A DNA stretch of 64,000 bases from Pseudonocardia petroleophila (lineage in GTDB: Bacteria > Actinomycetota > Actinomycetes > Mycobacteriales > Pseudonocardiaceae). Of this stretch, positions 31,724 through 40,245 are shown one piece after another. The position numbers were made by a program, and so were the translations under genes. Each line of letters begins with the position of its first letter. The stretch's first letter is position 1. The notes beneath the pieces are model-generated. The model saw only the letters and a program-made list of their open reading frames with translations. It searched no databases and was not told the origin of the DNA. Location: positions 1,123,501-1,187,500 of the forward strand of contig NZ_CP060131.1 of assembly GCF_014235185.1 (NCBI RefSeq). The letters are read 5' to 3'.

Positions 31724-32914
31724 ATGGCCGAATACGCGCACCTCGGTGAGGCACTGGGTACCGACTTCTTCTCCGTCCGCGACCAGTTCACCGGCGAGCA
31801 GTGGGACAAGTTCATCGCGGTGCGCAAGTTCGTCGACGACGAGGTGCTGCCCGACATCGGCGACTACTGGGAGAAGGCCGAGCTGCCGTGGCACCTGTTC
31901 CGGCGGCTGCCGGAGCTGAAGGTCGTCGGCGAGGACATCGACGGCTACGGCGCCGCGGGGATGAGCCCGATGGCCGTCGGGCTCGTGCACATGGAGCTGC
32001 ACCGCGGCGACGGTTCGCTCGGCACGTTCCTCGGCGTGCACGCGGGCCTGGCGATGCAGTCGATCGCGATGTGCGGGTCGGAGGAGCAGAAGCAGCGCTG
32101 GCTGCCGTCGATGTCGACGCTCGACAAGATCGGCGCGTTCGCGCTCACCGAGCCGAACCACGGCTCGGACTCGATCGCGCTGGAGACCACGGCCCGCCGG
32201 GACGGCGACCACTGGATCCTCGACGGGTCCAAGCGCTGGATCGGCAACGGCACCATCGCCGACCTCGTGGTCGTGTGGGCCCGCGACACCGACTCCGGCG
32301 AGGTGCTCGGCTTCGTCGTGGAGACCCCGGCCGAGGGCTACGAGGCGTCGGTGATCACCGGCAAGGTGTCGCTGCGGTCGGTGTGGCAGGCGAACATCGA
32401 GCTGAAGGGCGTCCGCGTCCCGGACGAGAACCGGCTGGAGAACGCCCGGTCGTTCAAGGACTGCGGCCGGGTGCTCGCCAACACCCGCGGCATCTGCGCG
32501 TGGATGGCGCTGGGGCACGCGACCGCGGGCTACGACGCCGCGATGCGCTACGCGATGGCGCGCGAGCAGTTCGGCAAGCCGCTGGCGTCGTTCCAGATCG
32601 TGCAGCAGCGGCTCGTGCACATGCTCGCCGACCTGACGTCGATGCAGCTCTACTGCATGCAGCTCGGGCGCCTCGCCGACGCCGGTCGCCTCTCGCCGAC
32701 CGTCGCCGGGCTGGCCAAGATGCACAACACCCGCACGGCCCGGAAGATCCTCTCCGAGTCCCGGGACCTGTTGGGCGGCAACGGGATCCTGCTGGAGCAC
32801 CACGTGGTGCGGCACTGGGCCGACATCGAGGCCATCCACACGTTCGAGGGCACCGAGACGATGCAGACCCTCATCGTGGGCCGCGACATCACCGGGCTCG
32901 GGGCGTTCGCCTGA
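31724..32914 (+). CDS. Acyl-CoA dehydrogenase (glutaryl-CoA dehydrogenase-like)
   Basis: A 396-residue FAD-dependent acyl-CoA dehydrogenase. It shows FALTEPNHGSDS (FAD/substrate loop), GSKRWIGNG, FGKPLASFQIVQQRLV and the C-terminal HTFEGTETMQTLIVGRDITG, where Glu375 is at the catalytic-base position of glutaryl-CoA dehydrogenase-type enzymes. CACGAT lies 6 bases before the ATG, indicating its own leaderless promoter. A short hairpin terminator separates it from the convergent rhodanese gene. A decarboxylating reaction is possible but unproven. Confidence 0.9.
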   Translation: MAEYAHLGEALGTDFFSVRDQFTGEQWDKFIAVRKFVDDEVLPDIGDYWEKAELPWHLFRRLPELKVVGEDIDGYGAAGMSPMAVGLVHMELHRGDGSLGTFLGVHAGLAMQSIAMCGSEEQKQRWLPSMSTLDKIGAFALTEPNHGSDSIALETTARRDGDHWILDGSKRWIGNGTIADLVVVWARDTDSGEVLGFVVETPAEGYEASVITGKVSLRSVWQANIELKGVRVPDENRLENARSFKDCGRVLANTRGICAWMALGHATAGYDAAMRYAMAREQFGKPLASFQIVQQRLVHMLADLTSMQLYCMQLGRLADAGRLSPTVAGLAKMHNTRTARKILSESRDLLGGNGILLEHHVVRHWADIEAIHTFEGTETMQTLIVGRDITGLGAFA

Positions 32915-32930
32915 CCCGCCCTCAGGCGGG
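32915..32930. terminator. Bidirectional hairpin between convergent genes
   Basis: CCCGCC-CTCA-GGCGGG is a perfect 6-bp stem with a 4-base loop. It lies directly after the acyl-CoA dehydrogenase stop and overlaps the rhodanese stop. No T tract is present. Confidence 0.55.
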
Positions 32931-33293
32931 GCCGAACTCCTTCTTCCACGCCTGGTAGCCGCCGTCGAGGTCGGTGGCGTTGTGCAGGCCGAGGTCCTGC
33001 AGCGACGCCGCCGCCAGGCTGGAGCTGTAGCCCTCGGAGCAGACCACGATCCAGGTGACGTCGTGGTCGACGGCCTCCGGGATGCGGGCGTCGGAGCTGG
33101 GGTCCAGGCGCCACTCGATGTGGTTGCGCTCGATGAGCAGCGCGCCGTCGAGCTCGCCCTCCTGCTCGCGCTGCCAGGCCGGGCGGGTGTCGACGAGGAT
33201 CGCGCCGTCGGCCACGAGCTCGGCGGCGCGCCGCGGGTCGGGACGGTCGAGCCGCGCGCGGGCGGCGGTGAGCAGTGCGTCGATCGTGGTCAT
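32922..33293 (-). CDS. Rhodanese-like sulfurtransferase
   Basis: A 123-residue single-domain rhodanese. The active-site loop is CSEGYSSS with Cys85, preceded by VDTRPAWQR and ending in DGGYQAWKKEFGPA. It should carry or transfer sulfane sulfur. Its ATG overlaps the stop of cysteine dioxygenase by 4 bases. The pairing suggests disposal of sulfur from cysteine: the dioxygenase makes cysteine sulfinate and the rhodanese handles released sulfur species. Confidence 0.9.
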   Translation of the reverse strand: MTTIDALLTAARARLDRPDPRRAAELVADGAILVDTRPAWQREQEGELDGALLIERNHIEWRLDPSSDARIPEAVDHDVTWIVVCSEGYSSSLAAASLQDLGLHNATDLDGGYQAWKKEFGPA

Positions 33294-33805
33294 CCGATCC
33301 CCTCCGAGCTGCCGGCCTCGACGAGGACGCTGCGGGTGCGGCGCAGCCGCGGGAGCACCCCGTCGGAGTCGGGGGCGTAGTAGGACATCGCGGTGAGCGG
33401 CGGGGAGTAGGCGTGGACGCTCACCGCGGGCGTCGGCGACGGGTTGGCGACGTCGTGCACGTGGCCCAGGCCGAACCCGACGCTGCGCCCGGCGCGCAGC
33501 TTCCTGCTCCGCAGGCCGCCCGCCGTCCAGCGGGTCTCGGTGAGTGCGCCGGAGACCACCGTCAGCGCGCCGAACGACCCGGCGTGGTCGTGCAGCTCGG
33601 CGTACTGCTCGGTGGCCCAGCTGATCAGCCAGACGTCGACGAAGTCGTCGCCCTGGATGCGCTGGTACCAGCGGCGGGAGGGGTCGATGACGACCTCGTG
33701 GTCGCCGGCGCGGACCTCCGCGGCGACGCGCTGGGTCAGTCCGACGAGATCGGTGAGGCCGAGCGAGATGGGGGCGACGATGCGGCGAGGGGCGTGCAGC
33801 AGCAC
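33290..33805 (-). CDS. Cysteine dioxygenase
   Basis: A 171-residue cupin enzyme converting L-cysteine to cysteine sulfinic acid. Fe(II) ligands are His72 and His74 (LHDHAGSFG) and His117 (HDVANPS). VSVHAYSPPLTAMSYY is the conserved substrate-binding tail. A GTG at 33805 with a GGAG-like ribosome binding site is the most plausible start. Its stop overlaps the rhodanese ATG. A short Cys-containing reading frame lies 43 bases upstream on the same strand and may regulate this gene by cysteine-dependent attenuation. Confidence 0.88.
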   Translation of the reverse strand: MLLHAPRRIVAPISLGLTDLVGLTQRVAAEVRAGDHEVVIDPSRRWYQRIQGDDFVDVWLISWATEQYAELHDHAGSFGALTVVSGALTETRWTAGGLRSRKLRAGRSVGFGLGHVHDVANPSPTPAVSVHAYSPPLTAMSYYAPDSDGVLPRLRRTRSVLVEAGSSEGIG

Positions 33806-33848
33806 GGAGTACTCCAGTGGTCGTGCTTCGAGCGGACGGGTGTGAACG

Positions 33849-33929
33849 TCAGCTCGTGCGACAGCACTGGTCGAAGTGGTCGGCCCGACGGCTGCCCCAG
33901 ATCTCGCCGAGGTCCGGGGCGGGGGGCAT
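33849..33929 (-). CDS. Candidate Cys-containing leader peptide upstream of cysteine dioxygenase
   Basis: A 26-codon reading frame from the ATG at 33929 that ends ...DHFDQCCRTS, with two adjacent Cys codons seven and six codons before the stop. If translation starts at the in-frame GTG 33953, the peptide gains VCACSD and has four Cys codons in total. Cys-rich short upstream frames are known to control cysteine-related genes in mycobacteria by attenuation. The location, 43 bases before a cysteine dioxygenase, fits. There is no direct proof that it is translated. Confidence 0.4.
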   Translation of the reverse strand: MPPAPDLGEIWGSRRADHFDQCCRTS

Positions 33930-34043
33930 GACCACATCCGAGCATGCGCACACCCGTTGCCGCCACACCCTCCCACGAACCGGGACGTCCGCGGCGCGCG
34001 TCCGGCCGAATGTCCGACAACCCGGATACGGCAGGATGGTCGC

Positions 34044-34745
34044 GTGGCGACGCTCCTCGACGACGGCAGCTGGGAGGTCCAGGGCAGGCGGATCGGGTTC
34101 CCCGTCCGGATCGGTGAGGCCTCCGCGGCCTGCGCGACGTACCTGGTCCGGGCGGCCGGGGTGCGCGCGCTGCTCGCCGGCACCGGGTTGGAGCCCGTCT
34201 CGGTGGCCGGGCGGACCCCGCTGTTCCTGGTGCTGGTCGACTACCGCGTCAACGACCTGGGCGACTACGACGAGGCCGGCGTCGCGTTCCTCGTCCGCCA
34301 CCGCGGACGGATCGGCCCCTACGTCCACCAGCTGCCGGTGACCCAGGCGTTCACGATGGAGGCCGGCCGCGCGCTGTGGGGGCTGCCGAAGTGGCTCGCC
34401 CGGGCGGAGCTCGCGATCGACGGTCCCGACGCCACCTGCCACCTCGCCGACGACGAGGGCCGCCAGGTCCTCACCACCGCGATGCACGCGGGGCTGCGGC
34501 TGCCGTTCACGCTGCCCGGGGCGGTCACCGCGCTCGCCCCGCACGACGGCGGCGTGCTCGCGTCCCCGGTGCGGGCCCGGATCGGGGGCCTGCGCGTCGG
34601 GCGGTCGGCGTCGGTGGTGCCGGGGTCGGGGCACCCGATGGCCGACGAGCTGCGCGCGCTCGGCCTGTCCCGCCGGCCGCTCGCCACCGTCGTCGCCGAC
34701 CGGGTGGCGTTCGACATGGACCCGGCGACGGCGCTCCCCCGCTGA
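34044..34745 (+). CDS. Acetoacetate decarboxylase family protein
   Basis: A 233-residue protein of the ADC-like fold. Residues Glu106 and Lys116 in FTMEAGRALWGLPKWLA correspond to the conserved Glu and Schiff-base Lys region. Family members decarboxylate or hydrate keto acids, and many actinobacterial members are uncharacterised. I chose GTG 34044 because CAGGAT lies 6 bases upstream. It faces away from the cysteine dioxygenase gene and ends convergently with the lipase, where a hairpin covers both stop codons. Confidence 0.75.
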   Translation: MATLLDDGSWEVQGRRIGFPVRIGEASAACATYLVRAAGVRALLAGTGLEPVSVAGRTPLFLVLVDYRVNDLGDYDEAGVAFLVRHRGRIGPYVHQLPVTQAFTMEAGRALWGLPKWLARAELAIDGPDATCHLADDEGRQVLTTAMHAGLRLPFTLPGAVTALAPHDGGVLASPVRARIGGLRVGRSASVVPGSGHPMADELRALGLSRRPLATVVADRVAFDMDPATALPR

Positions 34746-34779
34746 ATCCGCGGCCTGCTCCCCCCTCGGGGTTCAGCGG
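34739..34779. terminator. Bidirectional hairpin covering two convergent stop codons
   Basis: CCGCTGAA (34739-34746) pairs with TTCAGCGG (34772-34779). The stop of the ADC-like gene (34743-34745) and the stop of the lipase gene (34773-34775) lie one in each arm. Confidence 0.55.
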
Positions 34780-35615
34780 TGGGCGGCGAGCCACTCGCGC
34801 AGGTCGGCGAGGGGCCGGTCGCGCTCGGGCTCGTGGTAGATCTCGTGCCACAGCCCCTCGTACCAGCGCACCGTGCGGTCCGGGGACCCGATCTGCGTCT
34901 CCAGCGCGCGGGTGCCGGCCGGATCGGTGAGGACGTCGGCGGTGCCGTGCTGGACGAGCACCGGCAGCCGCAGGTCGCGGGCCCGGCGGGGCAGCACGTC
35001 GAACTGCGCGAACAGGGCCGCGGACAGGCCGAGCGTCGGGTGGCCGTGGTGGACGAGCGGGTCGCCCAGGTAGTCGGCGACGACCGCGGTGTCCTTGCTG
35101 ATCCTCGTCGGGTCGATCCCGGCCGGGCGCAGCGTGGGCGTCACCCTGGCCAGCAGCTTCAGGACCGGGACGGCCGCCTTCGGCACGGCGTCGCTCGCCA
35201 GCGCGGGCGCCGACAGCACGAGCCCGGCGAGCCCGGCCCCGTGGTCGAGCGCGTAGGCCAGCGCGATCTGGCCGCCCATGCTGTGCCCGAGCAGGAACAG
35301 CGGCAGGCCGGGGTGGCGCGCGGCGACGTGGAGGCGGAACGCGTCGAAGTCGGTGAGCCAGTCGGAGTAGCGGTCGAGGTGGGCGCGGCGGCCCGTCGAC
35401 CGGCCGTGGCCGCGGTGGTCGAGTCCGTAGACCGCCCAGCCGTCGGGCACGAGGGCGTCCTCGACGCTGGTGTAGCGGCCCGAGTGCTCGCCGAGGCCGT
35501 GGCAGACGAGCAGGACCCCGGTCGGTTCCCCCTCGGGCAGGCGGCCCCGCCAGAACAGCTCGACGCCGCCGACGCCCGGCAGCGTGCCCTCGACCCGGTC
35601 CCGTGTCTCCGTCAC
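34773..35615 (-). CDS. Alpha/beta hydrolase, monoacylglycerol lipase-like
   Basis: A 280-residue serine hydrolase. The oxyanion region is VCHGLGEHSGRY, the nucleophile elbow GHSMGG, then a cap region, HGTADVLTDPAG with the catalytic Asp, and LWHEIYHEPE with the catalytic His. GLDHRGHGRS is typical of monoacylglycerol lipase/lysophospholipase. No signal peptide is seen, so it is cytoplasmic. The upstream large acidic membrane protein gene on the same strand ends 9 bases before its ATG, so the two may be co-transcribed. Confidence 0.9.
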   Translation of the reverse strand: MTETRDRVEGTLPGVGGVELFWRGRLPEGEPTGVLLVCHGLGEHSGRYTSVEDALVPDGWAVYGLDHRGHGRSTGRRAHLDRYSDWLTDFDAFRLHVAARHPGLPLFLLGHSMGGQIALAYALDHGAGLAGLVLSAPALASDAVPKAAVPVLKLLARVTPTLRPAGIDPTRISKDTAVVADYLGDPLVHHGHPTLGLSAALFAQFDVLPRRARDLRLPVLVQHGTADVLTDPAGTRALETQIGSPDRTVRWYEGLWHEIYHEPERDRPLADLREWLAAHR

Positions 35616-35624
35616 CGGCCCAAC

Positions 35625-38219
35625 CTATCCGGCGGGCACCCCCGCTGGCTCGAGCTCCACGTCGTGCACCCGCTCCGCCTCCTCCGCGACGCTGACGAGC
35701 ACGACGTCGGCCTCGCACCCGGCGGCGGCGACGGACACGGCGTACTCGCCCGCGGCGAGGTCGGCGACGAGGTAGGCGCCGTCGGCGTCGGTCTCCGCGA
35801 CCTCGACGACCTCCCCGTCCTGCACCAGCGTCACCCGCGCACCCGCGATCGGGCCGTCCTCGCCGGTGACGGTGCCGACGAGGGCGGCGGAGCGGACGAG
35901 CTGCACCTCGACGTCGACCGGCTCGTCGCCCACGGTGAGCGCCACGGCTCCGGGCTGGTGGTCGGGGGCGGTCGCGATGAGCACGTACGCGCCGGGGTGC
36001 GGGGCGGTGAGCTCCCCCGAGGCCGAGCGCCCGGCCGAGACCTCGCGGCCGAGGTCGTCGAGCAGGGTCACCGCGGCGTCGGCGACCTCGGTGCCGTCGT
36101 GGCGCACCGCGCGGAAGCGGACGGGCTGCGCCGCCCCGACCGCGGGCGGGCGCTCGGGACGGTGCGTCCCCTCCAGCGCCACGACCGGCGCCCGCTCGGG
36201 ACGTGCCGAGGGGTCGCCGAACGTGCGGAGCAGCGCGAGGTCGGCGGCGGCCTGCTCGGCGGCGAGGTGCTGCGGGTCGCGCGGGGCGCGGCGGGCGACG
36301 GGCTCGGGGTCCGGTACCGGCGGGGTCGGGGCGGCCGGCACCGAGTCGGTCGGGCCGACGGGCGCCGGGGCGATCGGGGCGGCGGATGCCGGCGTGGCCG
36401 GGGCGGCGGACGCCGGCGCGGGCGGCGCGATGGACGCCGGCGCGGCGGGCGCCGGGGGGAAGTCGAAGAGGAGGTCGGGGTCGGCCTCCGGGAAGTCGTC
36501 GTCGGACGAGAGGTCCTCGACGGACGGGGCGGGCTGGACCGGGATCGGGGCGGTGCGGTCGTCGACGTCCCCCTCCCCGGCGCTCCGGTCCTCGGCGGTC
36601 CGGTCCTCGGCGCTCCGGTCCTCGGCGCTCCGGTGGGACAGCAGCGCGCCGGCGAGTGCGGCGGTCCCGGCGATCCCCGCCGCGGCGGCCACGTCGGCGC
36701 GGTCGACCGGCGCGGGCCGCTCCACCACCGTCAGCCGCTCGGTGACGTCGTCGGGGGCGGTCGCGCCGGACGTCGTGGCATCCGGCGCCGGGTCGATCGC
36801 GTCGTCCGCACCGGCGTCAGCGTCGGTGCCGACGGCGGTCGCACGCCCGTCGGCGTCGTCCGTCGACGCGGCTCCGTCGACGTCCGAGGCGTCGGCGACG
36901 ACGGTCTCGTCAGCGGCAACGGCGTCGGTGCCCGCGGCGGCCTGCGCCGACGTGTCGGCGTCGGGCCCGCCTGCCGTCGCGCCCGCGGCCACGGGGTGGG
37001 GCGAGCCGGCGGCGTCGATCGGATCGGTGCCGATCGCCTCGACCGTGCCGATCGGGGCCGTCGCCGAGTCGGCAACGTCCGCCGGGTCGGCAACGTCCGC
37101 CGGGTCGGTCGCGTCCACCGCGTCGGTCGCGTCCACCGAGTCGTCGGTCGGGTCCGCCGAGTCGGTCTCGTCCACCGAGTCGGTCGCGTCCACCGAGTCG
37201 GTCGCGCCCGTCGAAGCGGTCGCATCGGTGGTGTCGGCGACGACCGCCGGGGCGGTCGCGTCCGCCGGAGCGGCCGTCTCCGCCGCTTCGGTGCCGTCGT
37301 CGGCGGGGTCGGCGTCCGCCACGGCACCGGCCGCGTCGGCGACGTCCGTCGAGGGCTCCGCCGGGTCCGGCCCGTCGACGGGCTCGGCGGGCTCGGCGGG
37401 CTCGGCGGGCTCGGCGGCAGCACGGTCGGCCGGGCCGGTCGATCCCGTCGCAGCGGCGGCCACCGCCACGCCGGCCGTGCCGGCGAGGACCACCGGCGCG
37501 GCCGCACCGACGACGTCGACCGGCTCGGTGGCGTCCGCCGGATCCGGGACGTCCGTCGGTCCGACGGCATCCGCGGCGGCCGTGACCTCGTCGCGGACGT
37601 CGGGCCCGGCGGACGCACGGGGGGCGGTATCCGGCCCACCGACGGCGGCGAGCCCGATGGCGGGACGGGGCGGGACCGCGGTGAGGCGGGGGGCGGTGAA
37701 CGGGTGGGGCGCGTCGATCGGCTCGGGGCGCCGGGGCGGGCGGCGGAGCAGGGCCAGTGCGGGCACCCGCCGCTGCTCGTCGGTCTCCGGCTCCGGCGAC
37801 GGCTCGGCGGAACCCGCGATCTGCGCGGCCCGGCGCCACGGCACGTCGTCACCGAGCGGCGGCACCGACCGCGCGGCCGTCGCCCCGCCCCCGGTCTCGT
37901 CGTCGGCCTCGGGCTCGTCCACGGCCTCGTCGGCGACGACCGCGGGCTCGTCGTCTACCGCCTCCGCCGCCGGGGAGTCCGACTCCGCAGCGGGGTCGTC
38001 GGCGACGGTCGCCTCCTCGGTGACCTCCACCTCGTCGACGGCCGGGGCCGCGACGGGCGCAGGCTCGCGGTCGGCGCGCTGGGCGACCAGGTCGGCCACC
38101 GTCCGCGGACCGGGTGGCACGGCCCGCACGGTGCGTCTGCGCTGCAGGAACAGGCCGAGCAGCAGAGCGAGCAGCAGCAGAACCGCCACCGCGATCAGCA
38201 CCACCGGAAGCGTGATCAT
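35625..38219 (-). CDS. Large acidic Ala/Asp-rich membrane protein with C-terminal CNA-B/carboxypeptidase-regulatory-like domains
   Basis: An 864-residue protein, family not recognised. One transmembrane helix at residues 4-26 (LPVVLIAVAVLLLLALLLGL) is followed by RRR, so the rest is probably cytoplasmic. Residues ~60-560 are low-complexity and rich in Ala, Asp, Val, Thr and Pro. They include six-residue repeats of the DATDSV type from 18-bp DNA tandem repeats at about 37063-37208, AEP repeats, and SAEDR repeats. The last ~190 residues hold two beta-sandwich-like domains (VRFRAVRHDGTEV...; ALVGTVTGEDGPIAGARVTL) like carboxypeptidase regulatory domains. It may be a scaffold. The opposite strand is open across the repeats, but codon pattern supports this strand. 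Confidence 0.65.
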   Translation of the reverse strand: MITLPVVLIAVAVLLLLALLLGLFLQRRRTVRAVPPGPRTVADLVAQRADREPAPVAAPAVDEVEVTEEATVADDPAAESDSPAAEAVDDEPAVVADEAVDEPEADDETGGGATAARSVPPLGDDVPWRRAAQIAGSAEPSPEPETDEQRRVPALALLRRPPRRPEPIDAPHPFTAPRLTAVPPRPAIGLAAVGGPDTAPRASAGPDVRDEVTAAADAVGPTDVPDPADATEPVDVVGAAAPVVLAGTAGVAVAAAATGSTGPADRAAAEPAEPAEPAEPVDGPDPAEPSTDVADAAGAVADADPADDGTEAAETAAPADATAPAVVADTTDATASTGATDSVDATDSVDETDSADPTDDSVDATDAVDATDPADVADPADVADSATAPIGTVEAIGTDPIDAAGSPHPVAAGATAGGPDADTSAQAAAGTDAVAADETVVADASDVDGAASTDDADGRATAVGTDADAGADDAIDPAPDATTSGATAPDDVTERLTVVERPAPVDRADVAAAAGIAGTAALAGALLSHRSAEDRSAEDRTAEDRSAGEGDVDDRTAPIPVQPAPSVEDLSSDDDFPEADPDLLFDFPPAPAAPASIAPPAPASAAPATPASAAPIAPAPVGPTDSVPAAPTPPVPDPEPVARRAPRDPQHLAAEQAAADLALLRTFGDPSARPERAPVVALEGTHRPERPPAVGAAQPVRFRAVRHDGTEVADAAVTLLDDLGREVSAGRSASGELTAPHPGAYVLIATAPDHQPGAVALTVGDEPVDVEVQLVRSAALVGTVTGEDGPIAGARVTLVQDGEVVEVAETDADGAYLVADLAAGEYAVSVAAAGCEADVVLVSVAEEAERVHDVELEPAGVPAG
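37063..37208 (-). repeat. 18-bp tandem repeats inside the acidic membrane protein gene
   Basis: About eight imperfect copies of an 18-bp unit (CACCGAGTCGGTCGCGTC on the plus strand), one with a 3-bp insertion, encode the D-A-T-D-S-V type hexapeptides. Copy number could vary between strains by slippage. Confidence 0.65.
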
Positions 38220-38337
38220 CTCCGGTCCCCCGTGGGTCGATCCGAGAACCAGACCGGGCCGGTCCGACCTGCAGAACCTAGCATTCTTGCGATCACGCAC
38301 CGTGATGTGACGCGGGTGTCGGGCGAACGGGAGCAGA

Positions 38338-40245
38338 GTGGACGTCGAACTGATCGAGCTGGCCGCCGCGCACGGCGTCGCCACCGGGTACCGCGACGGT
38401 GACCGCCGGCCCGTGAGCGTCGACGAGGACGTGGTCGTCCGGGTCCTCGCCCTCCTCGACGTCGACGCCTCGACCCCCGGCGCCCGCCGCGCCGCGCTGG
38501 ACGCGGCCCGGGCCGACGCCGACCGGCTGCCCGGCACGATCGCCGTCCGCACCGACCGCTCGCGGGAGCTGCCCGGGCCCGGCGTGCTCGTCGACGAGGA
38601 CGGCGGCCGCCGCGACATCACCGAGATCCCGGCCGGTCTCGCACCTGGCTGGTACACCCTCGAGATCGACGATCGCACGGTCACGGTGGTCGTCGCGCCG
38701 CCCGCGCTCCCCGACGCCGAGCGCGCCTGGGGCTGGATGCTGCAGCTCTACGCCCTGCACTCCGAGGCCTCGTGGGGCATCGGCGACCTCGGCGACCTCC
38801 GGGACCTCACCGCGTGGACCGGCCGCGAGCACGGCGCGCACGCGGTGCTGCTCAACCCGCTGCACGCGTTCACCCCGGTGCCGCCGGTGCAGCCGTCGCC
38901 GTACACGCCGTCGAGCCGCCGCTTCGGCACCCCGCTCGCGCTGCGGATCACCGACCTGGACGCCTACGCCCGCGCCGACGAGGCGACCCGCGCCGAGGTC
39001 GACGCGCTGGCCCCCGCGCCGGGCGAGCGGATCGAGCACGACCGCGTCTGGGCGGCGAAGCGGTCCGCCCTGGAGCTGCTCTGGCGCGCGGAGGGCCGCC
39101 CCTCCCCCGACGTCGACCCCGACCTGGCCGAGTTCGCGACCTTCTGCGCGCTCGCCGAGCGCCACGGCGCCCGGTGGAGCCGCTGGCCCGAGCACCTGCG
39201 CCGCCCGGTCGTCGAGGACGGTCCGCGCACCGCGTTCCACGCGTGGGTGCAGGTGCAGGTCCAGGAGCAGCTCCGGGCCGTCCGCGAGACCGCGCGCGGG
39301 GCGGGCGTCCGCGTCGTCCACGACCTCGCCGTCGGCTGCGACCCGGAGGGCGCCGACGGCTGGGCCCTGCAGGACGTGCTGGCGCTGGGCGTCCGCGTCG
39401 GCGCGCCGCCGGACGCGTTCAGCCAGCAGGGCCAGGACTGGGGCCTGCCGCCGTGGCGCCCCGACCGCCTCGACGCCACCGGCTACGCCGCCTACCGCGA
39501 TCTCCTGCGCGCCCTGCTCCGCCAGGCCGACGGGCTGCGGATCGACCACGTCGCCGGGCTGTGGCGGCTGTGGTGGGTGCCGCCGGGCTGCTCGGCCGAC
39601 CGCGGCACCTACGTCCACTACGACGCCGAGGTCATGCTCGCCGTCCTCACGCTGGAGGCCCACCGGGCGGGTGCGCTGGTGATCGGCGAGGACCTGGGGA
39701 CGGTCGAGCCGGAGGTCACCGCGGGGCTCGCCGAGCGGCACATGCTGGGCTCGTCGGTGCTGTGGTTCACCCGCGACCTCGACGACCCGGGCGAGCCGCT
39801 GCTGGCCCCCGACCGCTGGCCCGACGACGCCGTCGCCACGGTCTCCACCCACGACCTGCCGACCGCCACCGGCTTCCTCCGCGGCGAGCACGTCCGGGCG
39901 CGCGCCGAGCTGGGCCTGCTCGACGACCCCGCGGCCGAGCGGGAGAAGGCGGCGGCCGACCGCGCGGAGCTGGTGGCGCTGCTGCACGACAACGGGTTCG
40001 CCGCCGCCGACGCGACCGAGGAGGAGCTCGTCGTCGCCATGCACGCCCTGCTCGCCTCGACACCGGCCCGGCTGGTCCTGGTCTCGCCCTACGACGTGAT
40101 CGGCGAGGTGCGCCAGCCGAACCTCCCCGGCACCGTCGACGAGTACCCGAACTGGCGGCTGCCGCTGCCGGTGACGCTGGAGGAGCTGTACCGCGACCCG
40201 CGCGTCACCGCCGTCGTCGACGCCGTGCGAGCCGGCCGTGGCTGA
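38338..40245 (+). CDS. malQ: 4-alpha-glucanotransferase (amylomaltase)
   Basis: A 635-residue GH77 enzyme that transfers maltodextrin segments between glucans. Family motifs include SEASWGIGDLGDL, SPYTPSSRRF, GLRIDHVAGLWRLWW (nucleophile Asp), VIGEDLGTVEP (acid/base Glu), and STHDLPTATGF (third carboxylate), then YDVIGEVRQPNLPGTVDEYPNWR at the end. It starts at GTG 38338 with a GGGAG ribosome binding site. Length fits the actinobacterial MalQ form with an extra N-terminal domain. Its stop lies inside the next gene (8-base overlap). Confidence 0.93.
   Translation: MDVELIELAAAHGVATGYRDGDRRPVSVDEDVVVRVLALLDVDASTPGARRAALDAARADADRLPGTIAVRTDRSRELPGPGVLVDEDGGRRDITEIPAGLAPGWYTLEIDDRTVTVVVAPPALPDAERAWGWMLQLYALHSEASWGIGDLGDLRDLTAWTGREHGAHAVLLNPLHAFTPVPPVQPSPYTPSSRRFGTPLALRITDLDAYARADEATRAEVDALAPAPGERIEHDRVWAAKRSALELLWRAEGRPSPDVDPDLAEFATFCALAERHGARWSRWPEHLRRPVVEDGPRTAFHAWVQVQVQEQLRAVRETARGAGVRVVHDLAVGCDPEGADGWALQDVLALGVRVGAPPDAFSQQGQDWGLPPWRPDRLDATGYAAYRDLLRALLRQADGLRIDHVAGLWRLWWVPPGCSADRGTYVHYDAEVMLAVLTLEAHRAGALVIGEDLGTVEPEVTAGLAERHMLGSSVLWFTRDLDDPGEPLLAPDRWPDDAVATVSTHDLPTATGFLRGEHVRARAELGLLDDPAAEREKAAADRAELVALLHDNGFAAADATEEELVVAMHALLASTPARLVLVSPYDVIGEVRQPNLPGTVDEYPNWRLPLPVTLEELYRDPRVTAVVDAVRAGRG

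Noticed and set aside
37063..37208. Regularly repeated DNA considered as a CRISPR array
   Set aside because: Units are 18 bp with no spacers and lie in frame inside a coding sequence; they encode a hexapeptide repeat.
34779..38402. Long plus-strand frame opposite the lipase and acidic membrane protein genes
   Set aside because: Composition is Arg/Gly/Val-rich with no domain. The minus strand gives a signal-anchor helix, repeats and two folded domains, and its third codon positions are G/C as in neighbours.
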